DNA from: Candidatus Magasanikiibacteriota bacterium
GTDB lineage: Bacteria > Patescibacteriota > Patescibacteriia > Magasanikbacterales > UBA922
Reading direction: 5' to 3'
Assembly: GCA_003518365.1 (NCBI GenBank)
Contig: DOYU01000019.1
Span: 15,846-79,845 of the forward strand
Length of the DNA stretch: 64,000 bases
The notes beneath the pieces are model-generated. The model worked only from the letters and a program-made list of their open reading frames with translations. It was not told the DNA's origin and ran no database searches. Shown in pieces: positions 8,663-16,519 of the stretch. A program made the translations under genes and the position numbers. The stretch's first letter is position 1. Each line of letters opens with the position of its first letter.

Positions 8663-9326
8663 TGTATTTTGCTCCCTCGTATTTTTTTACTTTGCGTGAA
8701 ATTCCTGGCAGCCATTTGAATGGCATAAAGTAAGCAAACCGAGGAAGCCATTCACTCATCGTGCCACCAGTTTCGATATCAAAGAGATACTCATCAATCC
8801 ATACACCAGTCTTTCCTTGTTCAGCGAGTGTAAGAAAATAATCCCAATCTTGGAATTTTTTCAATGATTCGTCCCAAGCAATCACGTCTTTTCTTCGGAT
8901 GAGACTGCTGGTATGAATATAATTTCGCTTTTGTAATGATTGGACATCAAACGTTCTTGCAGGCATTTTTTTCTTGCCAAAGGTAAAATTTGAATACGCA
9001 AAACTTGCTTCAGGATGTTTTTGCAATGCGTTCAGCATCTTTTCCAGCATGTCCGGCTCTGCAATAAGATCTGCATCCCAAAAAATAACATACTCACCTT
9101 TTGATAATGAAAAACCATTATTCCTTGCAGCAGGAGCACTGGCATTGTTTTGACGTACAAACTGTATAGGAAAGTTGTAGTCCGAAGTCTGTAGTCTGAT
9201 TGCAGGTGAGCTGCCATCATCTACTACAATCGCCTGGAAATCAGTAACCGTTTGTATCTGAAGAGAATCCAACGAACGATGTAAAGCCTCTTCATGGTTA
9301 TATACTGGAATGATAACAATGATCAT
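8628..9326 (-). CDS. Family 2 glycosyltransferase
   Basis: 232 residues, a single GT-A catalytic domain. It starts MIIVIIPVYNHEEALHRSL, followed by VVDDGSS (nucleotide-binding) and WDADLI (the metal-binding DxD-type motif), then a WD-type acceptor segment (FQDWDYFLTLAEQG). There are no membrane helices, so it acts in the cytoplasm on a lipid-linked or soluble acceptor. The sugar donor is unknown. An in-frame short repeat (ctgtagtctgattgc, about 9180-9205) sits between the first two motifs. It converges on the O-antigen-ligase-like gene with a small overlap. Confidence 0.85.
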   Translation of the reverse strand: MIIVIIPVYNHEEALHRSLDSLQIQTVTDFQAIVVDDGSSPAIRLQTSDYNFPIQFVRQNNASAPAARNNGFSLSKGEYVIFWDADLIAEPDMLEKMLNALQKHPEASFAYSNFTFGKKKMPARTFDVQSLQKRNYIHTSSLIRRKDVIAWDESLKKFQDWDYFLTLAEQGKTGVWIDEYLFDIETGGTMSEWLPRFAYFMPFKWLPGISRKVKKYEGAKYIIQAKHHLLND

Positions 9327-9371
9327 ACAATAGGAACACGGATTGAACTGATTGAACAGATATATACGGAT

Positions 9372-10529
9372 TTATTTTTTACTCGTTTCATCTGAAAGCC
9401 ATGTATCAAGCAATGTTACTTGATGTTCCCACACAAATTCATTCCGAATACGTTCCTTTGCTTTTTTTCCGAGTGTATCGGCATAGTCTCTATTTTTGAG
9501 CAGCGCAACAATATTTTCCAACACACTTGGATCGCCGTGATAAATGTCTACAAGTATGCCTGTCTCGGCATGAAGCACTGCTTCTTCCACTCCCCCACTT
9601 TTCCCTGCAACAACGGGAAGGCCTGCCGCAGCGGCTTCGAGGAAGACAAGGCCAAGTCCTTCTTCTCTGCCTTCATCAGGATGCGTCAGAAGGACAAACA
9701 AATCTGCAAGATAATAAAACTTTTTCAATTCATCATGAGGGACTTCTCCGACATAGCGCACAATGTTTTGCAAATTATTCTTCTGGACTTCGCCAAGCAC
9801 ATACTCCTTCTTCGGTCCATCTCCAATGAGCATCCAGACAAGGTGCGGCACTTGCTCGAGGATCTTTGGCATCATGCGAAGCAGATGAGGGAATCCTTTT
9901 CCTTCGTCAAAGCGTGATACCGTGAGCATCACCTGCTTACCATGGAGCGCGTATGTATTTCGTAAGTCCTCAAGCACGACATTGTCAGGTGGTTCAAGAA
10001 ATGTTTTTTCCGGACATGGATACATCACAAGTGTGCTTGATTCAAATTGAGGAAAAAGCTGAATGTATCTATGTTTGAGTGATTCACTGTTGAAAATAAT
10101 TTTCGTCGCATGTTTTGACACACCGGCAATACGTTTTTTCTTCCACGAAGATTTGCTTGCAGCGAGCAGATCAGTGCCATGAGAGAATAAAAGAAATGGC
10201 ACTTTTGTAATCTTGCTTGCAATACTCGCTGCATAACCAACAGGTAGTACATGATGCACCATAATAAGTTCAATTTTTTCTTTTTTTACAATACGCCAGA
10301 CTTGCCAGACAAGACGTATCCAACGGGGCCAGATAAATTTTGGAAACAGTGGGTTTTTCCGAATAATTTTGTACGACTGTTTTTCATCCCATTCTTTCAT
10401 GTCTTGCATCTTTGGCGCGAGCACAACAGTTTTTTCTGGATCAAACGTACTTGCCAGATCATGTACATATGTAGCGATGCCGCCAACATGTGGCGGGAAT
10501 TCGAGTGTAATGATGAGTGTTTTTTTCAT
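9372..10529 (-). CDS. Family 4 glycosyltransferase (GT-B)
   Basis: 385 residues. The N-terminal motif MKKTLIITLEFPPHVGGIATY is the classical GT4 glycine-rich start. The C-terminal donor-site block contains HPDEGREEGLGLVFLEAAA with the EGLG and E-x7-E glutamates, then GLPVVAGKSGGVEEAV. It probably transfers a hexose such as mannose to a lipid-linked glycan. It lies nine bases downstream of the flippase gene on the same strand, so the two form an operon. Confidence 0.9.
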   Translation of the reverse strand: MKKTLIITLEFPPHVGGIATYVHDLASTFDPEKTVVLAPKMQDMKEWDEKQSYKIIRKNPLFPKFIWPRWIRLVWQVWRIVKKEKIELIMVHHVLPVGYAASIASKITKVPFLLFSHGTDLLAASKSSWKKKRIAGVSKHATKIIFNSESLKHRYIQLFPQFESSTLVMYPCPEKTFLEPPDNVVLEDLRNTYALHGKQVMLTVSRFDEGKGFPHLLRMMPKILEQVPHLVWMLIGDGPKKEYVLGEVQKNNLQNIVRYVGEVPHDELKKFYYLADLFVLLTHPDEGREEGLGLVFLEAAAAGLPVVAGKSGGVEEAVLHAETGILVDIYHGDPSVLENIVALLKNRDYADTLGKKAKERIRNEFVWEHQVTLLDTWLSDETSKK

Positions 10530-10538
10530 AGAGTTTTG

Positions 10539-11966
10539 TCATTTTCTAACTAATGCCACTGCTTCTCTCAACTCTGTCATACGTACAGATCGTGTCAGGA
10601 AAAGCAACACTGGATATGTGACTGCTCCGACAAGTATAGCATAGAAGAAATTGACTTGAACATTCACGAGATAGACAACCAACGCCATGCCGGTCGCTGC
10701 AAATAAAATCTGAAAAAACGTCTTTGCAATAAATCCATGCGATACGTGCGTAATTTGTGGAACGATGATGTACCCAAGCACGGTCAAAAGCACATTTCCT
10801 ACCAGTGCAGCGATGGCTGCTCCAGAGACACCATAGCGTGGAATAAGCAAGAGATTCAATACAATATTGAGAACCATGACAGTCCCGACAATAGCGGTTT
10901 GTATTTTTTGCTTGTCACAGGCATTGAGAAACGCACCAATAGGAAAACTGAGATATGAAAAGATGAGACTGACAATCAATATCTGGAGCGGCAACACAGA
11001 TGGAAGATATTCGTCTGTATAAAGAAGCAGGACAATATCTTTTGCAAGCACGGCGATGCCAAATGCGATGGGCATTGCAATGAGCAGCAGGTACTTCACG
11101 CCTCGTTCAAACATGAGAGACAATTTTTCTCTATCATGTTGAAAATATTCACTAAACTTTGGATACAAGGCTGCGATCAACGCGAGAGGAATAAATTGAA
11201 ATGCATAGGTAATTTTGTATGGAATACTATAAAATCCGACGGCTTCGTTTCCCATCATTTTTGAAAGCAAAATAGAATCAATATACGAGTAGACTCGCGC
11301 GAAGACAGCAGCAAGAGCAAATGGAACGGCAATCCTTGCAATATGCTTTGCGACATCAGACTTGTACGACGGCTTGAGTGAAAGATGATGCTTTGTTTTT
11401 AGTATGGTAATGGCAAAGAGAACATTTGCCGCGCTAGAGATGGTAAAGGCAAGAATTAGGTATATGAGAGGAAACCCTGCGTACAAGAAAAACGTCCCGA
11501 GAATAAGCGTAAGGAACTGGCTGCCAACTATACTCATTGCCTCATATTTGAGCTCTCCTAGGGCTCTGAGTGACCCGTAGAGCGTAAGGTGGAGTGAATC
11601 CAGGAGCATGGTGACAGCAGAAAGATAGACGAGATGGCGTGTTTCAATATCATAGCCCATCAGATTGATCACGATAATTGCTGCGAGATAACTCAAAAAC
11701 CCAAGGCCAATTTTTATAGACAAAATAGTACTGAGATATTCACCCAGCTTTTCTTTTGCTTTTGCAGACTCGCGTATGAAGACATTGGTCAGACCAAGAT
11801 CGACGAAGACAACAAAGACAGTGGTAAATGACAGGGCAAAAAAGTATGTCCCAGTTCCTGTTGCGCCAATCTTTCTTGCAATGAGGGTGAAGTATGCAAA
11901 AGCAATGACTTTCTGAAAAATAGAAGCCGCGGTCATGAAGATCGTATTTTTTGTGGTAGAGGCCAT
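10539..11966 (-). CDS. Polysaccharide flippase (Wzx / MurJ-like MOP superfamily)
   Basis: 475 residues with about 12-14 hydrophobic segments and the typical N-terminus MASTTKNTIFMTAASIFQKVIAFAYF. Conserved-type features are LARKIGATGTGTYFFA early, and in the second half KMMGNEAVGFYSIPYK followed by a KYLLLIAMPIAFG segment. It is expected to translocate undecaprenyl-linked oligosaccharides across the membrane for the glycan genes beside it. It is the first gene of the minus-strand operon with the GT4 and GT2 enzymes. Confidence 0.85.
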   Translation of the reverse strand: MASTTKNTIFMTAASIFQKVIAFAYFTLIARKIGATGTGTYFFALSFTTVFVVFVDLGLTNVFIRESAKAKEKLGEYLSTILSIKIGLGFLSYLAAIIVINLMGYDIETRHLVYLSAVTMLLDSLHLTLYGSLRALGELKYEAMSIVGSQFLTLILGTFFLYAGFPLIYLILAFTISSAANVLFAITILKTKHHLSLKPSYKSDVAKHIARIAVPFALAAVFARVYSYIDSILLSKMMGNEAVGFYSIPYKITYAFQFIPLALIAALYPKFSEYFQHDREKLSLMFERGVKYLLLIAMPIAFGIAVLAKDIVLLLYTDEYLPSVLPLQILIVSLIFSYLSFPIGAFLNACDKQKIQTAIVGTVMVLNIVLNLLLIPRYGVSGAAIAALVGNVLLTVLGYIIVPQITHVSHGFIAKTFFQILFAATGMALVVYLVNVQVNFFYAILVGAVTYPVLLFLTRSVRMTELREAVALVRK

Positions 11967-12054
11967 GGAAATAATTTCAAAATCCTAATAAGCAAATTCA
12001 AAATATGTATTCAGTATACGCTAGAATAAGCGAAGAAACAAGTAAAAGCGATTA

Positions 12055-12083
12055 TTGACAATAGTGATAATTTTCAGTAATGA
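12055..12083 (+). promoter_or_regulatory. Promoter for the 12115 orphan gene
   Basis: TTGACA (12055-12060), 17 bases, TAATGA (12078-12083). The leader is about 25 nt before the ATG and carries taggag. Confidence 0.7.
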
Positions 12084-12114
12084 ATTCATATCTCTCTCGA
12101 CGTAGGAGTACAAT

Positions 12115-12372
12115 ATGAGAGATCTCATTGGGAGCAAAATCCCTGACACGAATGGCTTCACCGTCATCTTCAGATGCTTCGACACTAAGGGAAGTGCAAT
12201 CCTGGAAGGCTTCCCTTCTGCTTCTGAAGTGGAGAAGATTCAAGTCGAGCATTACTTCAGCGGCCGCGATAACAGCTGGGTTTACCCCTCTTGGTTGAGT
12301 GCATCTCACGAGGGTGTTCACCAATCTGTCTCGATCTGGATCATGGAGCACGATACCAAAGGCCCAACTTAG
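12115..12372 (+). CDS. Small orphan protein, unknown function
   Basis: 85 residues starting MRDLIGSKIPDTNGF. The ribosome site is taggag with suitable spacing. No family is recognised. It has no membrane helix and a mixed composition with several aromatic and charged residues. It is a self-contained unit: promoter 12055-12083 and shared terminator 12424-12452. It sits between the flippase operon and the ribosomal cluster, pointing the opposite way to both, and is more GC-rich than either. It could be a stand-alone accessory protein; nothing in the sequence gives a role. Confidence 0.6.
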   Translation: MRDLIGSKIPDTNGFTVIFRCFDTKGSAILEGFPSASEVEKIQVEHYFSGRDNSWVYPSWLSASHEGVHQSVSIWIMEHDTKGPT

Positions 12373-12423
12373 CCGCCTCGCCCACCCGACCGCACTCGTC
12401 ACCTCCCCTTCTTTTTTATAGAC

Positions 12424-12452
12424 AAAAAACTCGCCAATTGACGAGTTTTTTT
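12424..12452. terminator. Bidirectional terminator between the 12115 orphan and rpsI
   Basis: aaaaactcg / cgagttttt stem with an eight-base loop. It has an A-run on one side and a T-run on the other, so it can stop transcription from both converging units. Confidence 0.85.
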
Positions 12453-12469
12453 GAATATATAAAATTTGC

Positions 12470-12874
12470 TTAACGTTTTCTCCACTGTCTTCCACGTCGC
12501 GCTTTGAGCAATCCCGGTTTTTTTCGTTCTTTTGTGCGAGAATCACGTGTCAGGAATCCTTCTGCTTTCAAGACTGGCTTGAGATCAGCGTTCCATTCAA
12601 TAAGTGCGCGTGAAATACCATGTCGAACAGCCTCAGCTTGCCCACGTGATCCACCACCAGCAACTTTTACTGATACATCAAAGTCTTTTGTCTTCCCTGT
12701 TACAACGAGAGGTGAAGAAACAATATTTTGCGAAATCAATGTAGTGAAGTATGTTTTGTATTCTTTTCCGTTGACAATAATGTCTCCTTTTCCTGGAGTA
12801 ATTCGAACACGCGCAGCAGCTTCCTTTCGTCTGCCTACAGCTCGAGTCATGTCTTGTGTATTCTTCGTAGCCAT
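12470..12874 (-). CDS. rpsI: 30S ribosomal protein S9
   Basis: 134 residues, last gene of the minus-strand ribosomal cluster. It shows the S9 hallmarks RAVGRRKEAAARVRI, GGGSRGQAEAVRHGISRAL and KPGLLKARRGRQWRKR, the basic tail that reaches the P-site tRNA (normally ending in SKR; here RKR). It follows rplM by nine bases, the usual L13-S9 pair. Confidence 0.97.
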   Translation of the reverse strand: MATKNTQDMTRAVGRRKEAAARVRITPGKGDIIVNGKEYKTYFTTLISQNIVSSPLVVTGKTKDFDVSVKVAGGGSRGQAEAVRHGISRALIEWNADLKPVLKAEGFLTRDSRTKERKKPGLLKARRGRQWRKR

Positions 12875-12882
12875 AGAAATAA

Positions 12883-13245
12883 TTAGTTCTTAATGGTAAG
12901 ACGCTTCATCATCTCATTTCGGTGTGAATTTTTTGGAAGCATACCATATACAGCTTTTCGAATTACCTCGCCTGGATTTTCTTCAAAAACATGCTTCATC
13001 GTTTTTGTCTTGAGCCCACCTGGGTGCATGGTGTGATGATGATAATCTTTTTGCACAAGTTTACTTCCTGTAAATTTCACTTGAGATGCATTGACCACTG
13101 TCACAAAATCTCCTTCATCAATATGTGGTTCAAAGGTTGGTTTATTTTTTCCACGAAGAATCATAGCCACTTTGGTAGCTACGCGTCCAGGAGCTACTCC
13201 TGTAGCGTCGATTTCGTGTCTTTCGCGAGTGATAGTATGTGTCAT
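12883..13245 (-). CDS. rplM: 50S ribosomal protein L13
   Basis: 120 residues from the ATG at 13245 (MTHTITRERHEIDATG), with DEGDFVTVVNA, KFTGSKLVQKDYHHHTMHPGG and AVYGMLPKN, all L13 signatures. The length is a little short, because the protein lacks the usual N-terminal extension. A longer frame to 13299 would run into rplQ and has no support. It starts one base after the rplQ stop, so translation is probably coupled. Confidence 0.95.
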   Translation of the reverse strand: MTHTITRERHEIDATGVAPGRVATKVAMILRGKNKPTFEPHIDEGDFVTVVNASQVKFTGSKLVQKDYHHHTMHPGGLKTKTMKHVFEENPGEVIRKAVYGMLPKNSHRNEMMKRLTIKN

Positions 13246-13246
13246 A

Positions 13247-13597
13247 TTATACGAGTTCGATACGTACTTTTTCAGCACCATCATTAGGACGGAAGCCAAT
13301 CTTCAAAATACGGGTGTATCCACCGTTACGATCTTTATATCGTGGACCAAGGTCATCCATGAGCTTTACAATAGCCTTGTCAGTGTAGAGGGCCTTGATA
13401 AGATTGCGACGATCTGTCAGTGTTCCACCTTTTGCTTTTGTAATGAGTGGTTCCACAAAGGTACGCAATTCTTTTGCTTTTGCTCTTGTTGTTTCAATTG
13501 CTTCATGGAGAATCAAACTTTCAGCAAGATTGCGCATCAATGCTTCTCGCTGTGCTTTTGGTCTTCCAAGTGTCCGTGTTGTCTTTTGGTGTCTCAT
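13247..13597 (-). CDS. rplQ: 50S ribosomal protein L17
   Basis: 116 residues: MRHQKTTRTLGRPKAQREAL, then LILHEAIETTRAKAKELR and the C-terminal GYTRILKIGFRPNDGAEKV, as in all L17 proteins. It lies between rpoA and rplM, the usual order in bacteria. It is 24 bases from rpoA, without a visible ribosome site. Confidence 0.97.
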   Translation of the reverse strand: MRHQKTTRTLGRPKAQREALMRNLAESLILHEAIETTRAKAKELRTFVEPLITKAKGGTLTDRRNLIKALYTDKAIVKLMDDLGPRYKDRNGGYTRILKIGFRPNDGAEKVRIELV

Positions 13598-13621
13598 ATC
13601 GTTACGTATTCGTTGATGATA

Positions 13622-14329
13622 TTATGCACTTGCTTCTCCGCTATCTTGGGTAAGGAGCGCAAAGTGATCCATCAAAATTTTTGTAGCTTGTCCTACAGCT
13701 TCTCTTGGTGCGATAGTACCATCCGTTTCTACTGTCATGACCAATTTTTCGTAGTTTGTAACATCACCTACACGTGTCATTTCTACGTTATACCCCACGT
13801 CTCTGATTGGTGTGTAGAGTGAGTCGATAGCAATCGTACCAAGATCAAGATGCTTTGTCTCTTTTTGCGAAACAGGCACATATCCCTGTCCTTTTCCGAC
13901 AGTAATATCCATAGTGAAAGCTTTTTTGTCATCAGTCACCGTTGCAATGTGCATGTCAGGATTTACAATGTCAACATCTGCGTTCTTTTCAAAATCTTTT
14001 GCAGTGATAGGACCTTTCCCTTTTTTTGTAAGCGTCAATGTTACAGGTTCATCACTATAGACCTTTACTGCCAATTCCTTTAAATTTAAAATAATTTCAA
14101 TCATGTCTTCCTGTACACCCTCAACAGCAGAAAATTCATGTTGCACACCGTCAATCTTTACTGATTCAACAGCAGATCCAGAAAGTGAAGACAGAAGTAC
14201 ACGTCGAAGTGCATTCCCAAGTGTTGTCCCATACCCCTTACTACATGGGGTAACCACAACCTGTCCGACGTTTGCATTGTCGGTATCGTTAAATTCGATA
14301 GTTGTTGGAAGTGGGATGTTGTATTCCAT
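13622..14329 (-). CDS. rpoA: RNA polymerase alpha subunit lacking the C-terminal domain
   Basis: 235 residues, against about 320-330 in most bacteria. The N-terminal assembly domain is complete: GYGTTLGNALRRVLLSSLSG (dimerisation), VEGVQEDMIEIILNLK and the insert domain. The protein then stops where the flexible linker would begin. The helix-hairpin-helix C-terminal domain that binds UP elements and activators is absent. No second frame nearby encodes it, and rplQ follows after 24 bases, so this is a clean gene end rather than a frameshift. Its place inside the ribosomal operon is normal. Confidence 0.95.
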   Translation of the reverse strand: MEYNIPLPTTIEFNDTDNANVGQVVVTPCSKGYGTTLGNALRRVLLSSLSGSAVESVKIDGVQHEFSAVEGVQEDMIEIILNLKELAVKVYSDEPVTLTLTKKGKGPITAKDFEKNADVDIVNPDMHIATVTDDKKAFTMDITVGKGQGYVPVSQKETKHLDLGTIAIDSLYTPIRDVGYNVEMTRVGDVTNYEKLVMTVETDGTIAPREAVGQATKILMDHFALLTQDSGEASA

Positions 14330-14378
14330 AGATTGATATGGTTATATACCCTGCGAGGCAAGGTTGGTGACAGGTTTT

Positions 14379-14999
14379 TTAGCGAGTTGAGTAGTATTCG
14401 ATAATGAGCTTCACATCAAATACGTTATCAAGATCATCCTTTATTGGCTGTGTCAAGACTGTTCCCTTTTTTCCTGCAGCATCTACCTTCAGCCATGATG
14501 GGGCGGTAGCATTCGTGAGTTGTTCAGTAATTGTTTCAAAAATTTTCTTTGATTGTTTGTTTTCACGAAGTTGAATTTCATCCCCTACTTTTACCAAATA
14601 TGATGGGATATTAAGTTTTTTTGCGTTTACAGTAAACATGCCATGATTTACAAATTGGCGAGCTTGCGCACGTGTTACAGCAAATCCCATACGATACACA
14701 ACATTATCGAGGCGTGACTCAAGAACCTGATTCAAATTGACACCAGAATCTCCTTCTCGTCGGTTTGCTTCTTCTACATATCCACGAAATTGTCGTTCAC
14801 GAAGACCATAGATGAATTTTGCTTTTTGCTTTTCATCAAGCTGCTTACCAAAACTAGATAGCGAAGTACGTCGGCGAGCACCATGCTGCCCAGGCTTTTG
14901 ATTCAAACGCTTTGCTACTTTTGCAGCATTAGACTTCAGGCCGAGGTTTATACCAAATCGGCGAGCAATTTTATTTTTTGGACCTGTATATCTTCCCAT
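14379..14999 (-). CDS. rpsD: 30S ribosomal protein S4
   Basis: 206 residues. It starts MGRYTGPKNKIARRFGINLG and contains the S4 RNA-binding domain (ESRLDNVVYRMGFAVTRAQARQFVNHG). S4 nucleates assembly of the 30S 5' domain and often represses its own operon. The zinc cysteines near the N-terminus of some S4 proteins are absent here (C-minus form). It sits between rpsK and rpoA as usual. Confidence 0.97.
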   Translation of the reverse strand: MGRYTGPKNKIARRFGINLGLKSNAAKVAKRLNQKPGQHGARRRTSLSSFGKQLDEKQKAKFIYGLRERQFRGYVEEANRREGDSGVNLNQVLESRLDNVVYRMGFAVTRAQARQFVNHGMFTVNAKKLNIPSYLVKVGDEIQLRENKQSKKIFETITEQLTNATAPSWLKVDAAGKKGTVLTQPIKDDLDNVFDVKLIIEYYSTR

Positions 15000-15040
15000 A
15001 CTTTTTTATTTCGTAAATTCGAAAGGATTCGTAATATGTA

Positions 15041-15445
15041 TTAAACACGTCGGCGTTTTGGTGGGCGACACCCATTATGTGGGAGCGGCGTCATATCTTT
15101 TATAGATGTGACATTGAGCCCTTGCATATTGAGACCACGAATTGCTGACTCGCGTCCTCCACCAATACCTTTCACAAATACACTTACTTCTTTGAGACCA
15201 TATGGCGCTACCATTTCCAACGCACGTTCTACTACTTTTGAGGCAGCATACGGAGTTGCTTTCTTAGGTCCTTTGAATCCAACCATGCCAGCACTTGCCC
15301 ACCCAAGAACATTTCCATTTGCATCAGTCAATGTCACGATGGTGTTGTTAAACGTAGCCTGAATATACGCACGTCCAGTTCCAACTAGTCGTGATTGTAC
15401 TTTTTTCTTTTTTGCTTTGGTTGTTTTTGTTGCTTTCGTTGCCAT
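15041..15445 (-). CDS. rpsK: 30S ribosomal protein S11
   Basis: 134 residues with TFNNTIVTLTDANGNVLGWASAG, the KATPYAASKV segment and the C-terminal DMTPLPHNGCRPPKRRRV that is near-invariant in S11. A basic, Lys/Thr-rich extension of about 17 residues (MATKATKTTKAKKKK) precedes the core. It lies between rpsM and rpsD. Confidence 0.97.
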   Translation of the reverse strand: MATKATKTTKAKKKKVQSRLVGTGRAYIQATFNNTIVTLTDANGNVLGWASAGMVGFKGPKKATPYAASKVVERALEMVAPYGLKEVSVFVKGIGGGRESAIRGLNMQGLNVTSIKDMTPLPHNGCRPPKRRRV

Positions 15446-15469
15446 AAAACATTACAAGGCTAGACAAAA

Positions 15470-15856
15470 TTACGTCTTTTGTGCTGAAGGTTTTTTACCG
15501 CTTGCTGCTTTGTTTCGAACATTTCCACGCACTGTACGAGAATTTGTTTTAGTACGTTGCCCACGAGCTGGAAGTCGCTTGATATGGCGAGATCCACGGT
15601 ATGATTTAATATCTTTCAATCGTTTGATATTGGTTGCGACATCTCGACGGAGGTCACCTTCTGTTATATATCCACCTTCAAGAATAGCACGGATTTTATC
15701 TTCTTGCTCTTGTGTCAAATCTTTGACACGAACACTTTCATCAACACCTGCATTTTCCAAAATCTTTTTTGACGAAGTGAGGCCAACACCCTTCACATAA
15801 GTGAGCGCGATGACAACACGTTTTTGTTTTGGGATTGTAACTCCTGCTACACGCAT
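15470..15856 (-). CDS. rpsM: 30S ribosomal protein S13
   Basis: 128 residues: MRVAGVTIPKQKRVVIALTYV, the helix-two-turn-helix region (LEGGYITEGDLRRDVATNIKR) and YRGSRHIKRLPARGQRTKTN near the C-terminus. It contacts the 16S head and the P-site tRNA. It starts nine bases after rpmJ. Confidence 0.97.
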   Translation of the reverse strand: MRVAGVTIPKQKRVVIALTYVKGVGLTSSKKILENAGVDESVRVKDLTQEQEDKIRAILEGGYITEGDLRRDVATNIKRLKDIKSYRGSRHIKRLPARGQRTKTNSRTVRGNVRNKAASGKKPSAQKT

Positions 15857-15865
15857 ACAAAACTA

Positions 15866-16006
15866 TTAATTACCAGCGCTGGTGCGCTTTTTTTGCCCTT
15901 GTCGTTGCTTATGGCGAGGATTCTCACAAATAACATGAACAACGCCTTTACGGCGAACTACTTTACATTTTGCGCATCGTGGCTTTACGCCGCTGTGAAC
16001 TTTCAT
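15866..16006 (-). CDS. rpmJ: 50S ribosomal protein L36
   Basis: 46 residues, MKVHSGVKPRCAKCKVVRRK, then the GVVHVICENPRHKQRQG tail. The zinc site is Cys-x2-Cys ... Cys-x4-His, so this is the zinc-binding form. The gene is short and sits in its standard place between infA and rpsM. The C-terminal extension (QKKRTSAGN) is slightly longer than in the usual 37-residue protein. Confidence 0.95.
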   Translation of the reverse strand: MKVHSGVKPRCAKCKVVRRKGVVHVICENPRHKQRQGQKKRTSAGN

Positions 16007-16047
16007 ACAAAATTTATACGGTCATTTAAGATACAAAAAATATCAAC

Positions 16048-16125
16048 CACTGCCGTGATATCGTTGCTTCTCTCAATGACAGACCTGCCTATTCGCGAGA
16101 GAATGCTCCACCACACTGGTTGATA
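16048..16125. repeat. Inverted repeat in the infA-rpmJ spacer
   Basis: atatcaaccactg near 16048 and cactggttgatat near 16113 pair over 12 of 13 bases around a GC-rich centre. It could form a leader structure for the downstream ribosomal genes on the minus strand. There is no T-run, so it is not a canonical terminator. Confidence 0.45.
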
Positions 16126-16152
16126 TCCTTTTATTGTAAATCATGCTGTAGC

Positions 16153-16371
16153 TTAGTATCGATATGTGATGCGTCCCTTCGTAAGATCATATGTGCTGAT
16201 CTCTACTTTGACTTCATCACCGACACCAAGTCGAATACGGAACTTTCGCATTTTGCCGGCAATCGTCGAAATGACCTCATGGTCATTCTCAAGCCGAACG
16301 CGAAATTTCGTCCCTGGAAGCGCTTCTTCAATCACGCCCCGAGCCTCGATCATGTCATCATTTTTTGCCAT
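16153..16371 (-). CDS. infA: Translation initiation factor IF-1
   Basis: 72 residues from the ATG at 16371 (MAKNDDMIEARGVIEEALPG), exactly the family length. It is an OB-fold with GTKFRVRLENDHEVISTIAGKMRK and VGDEVKVEISTYDLTKGRITYRY. It is the first gene of the ribosomal cluster, behind a strong promoter at 16400-16428. No strong ribosome site is visible in the leader (ctgaagaaaatg). Confidence 0.97.
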   Translation of the reverse strand: MAKNDDMIEARGVIEEALPGTKFRVRLENDHEVISTIAGKMRKFRIRLGVGDEVKVEISTYDLTKGRITYRY

Positions 16372-16399
16372 TTTCTTCAGTTCAATTAGCCTAGGCACA

Positions 16400-16428
16400 A
16401 GTCTACAGGAATGCGTTTGTCCTGTCAA
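16400..16428 (-). promoter_or_regulatory. Promoter of the infA-rpsI ribosomal operon
   Basis: On the minus strand, TTGACA (16428-16423), a 17-base spacer and TAGACT (16405-16400). The leader to the infA ATG is about 22-28 nt. Confidence 0.8.
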
Positions 16429-16519
16429 GCCTCACTTCTGCCAAGATGTGTGAATAAGTTAAAATCATGTGAATACATAGCTAGTATAGCAAAATATCTG
16501 CATTATACAAGTACCTTGT

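Noticed and set aside
13091..13822. Long plus-strand frame opposite rplM, rplQ and rpoA (about 240 codons)
   Set aside because: It is the antisense shadow of three ribosomal-operon genes with clear homology, and has no ribosome site or family match.
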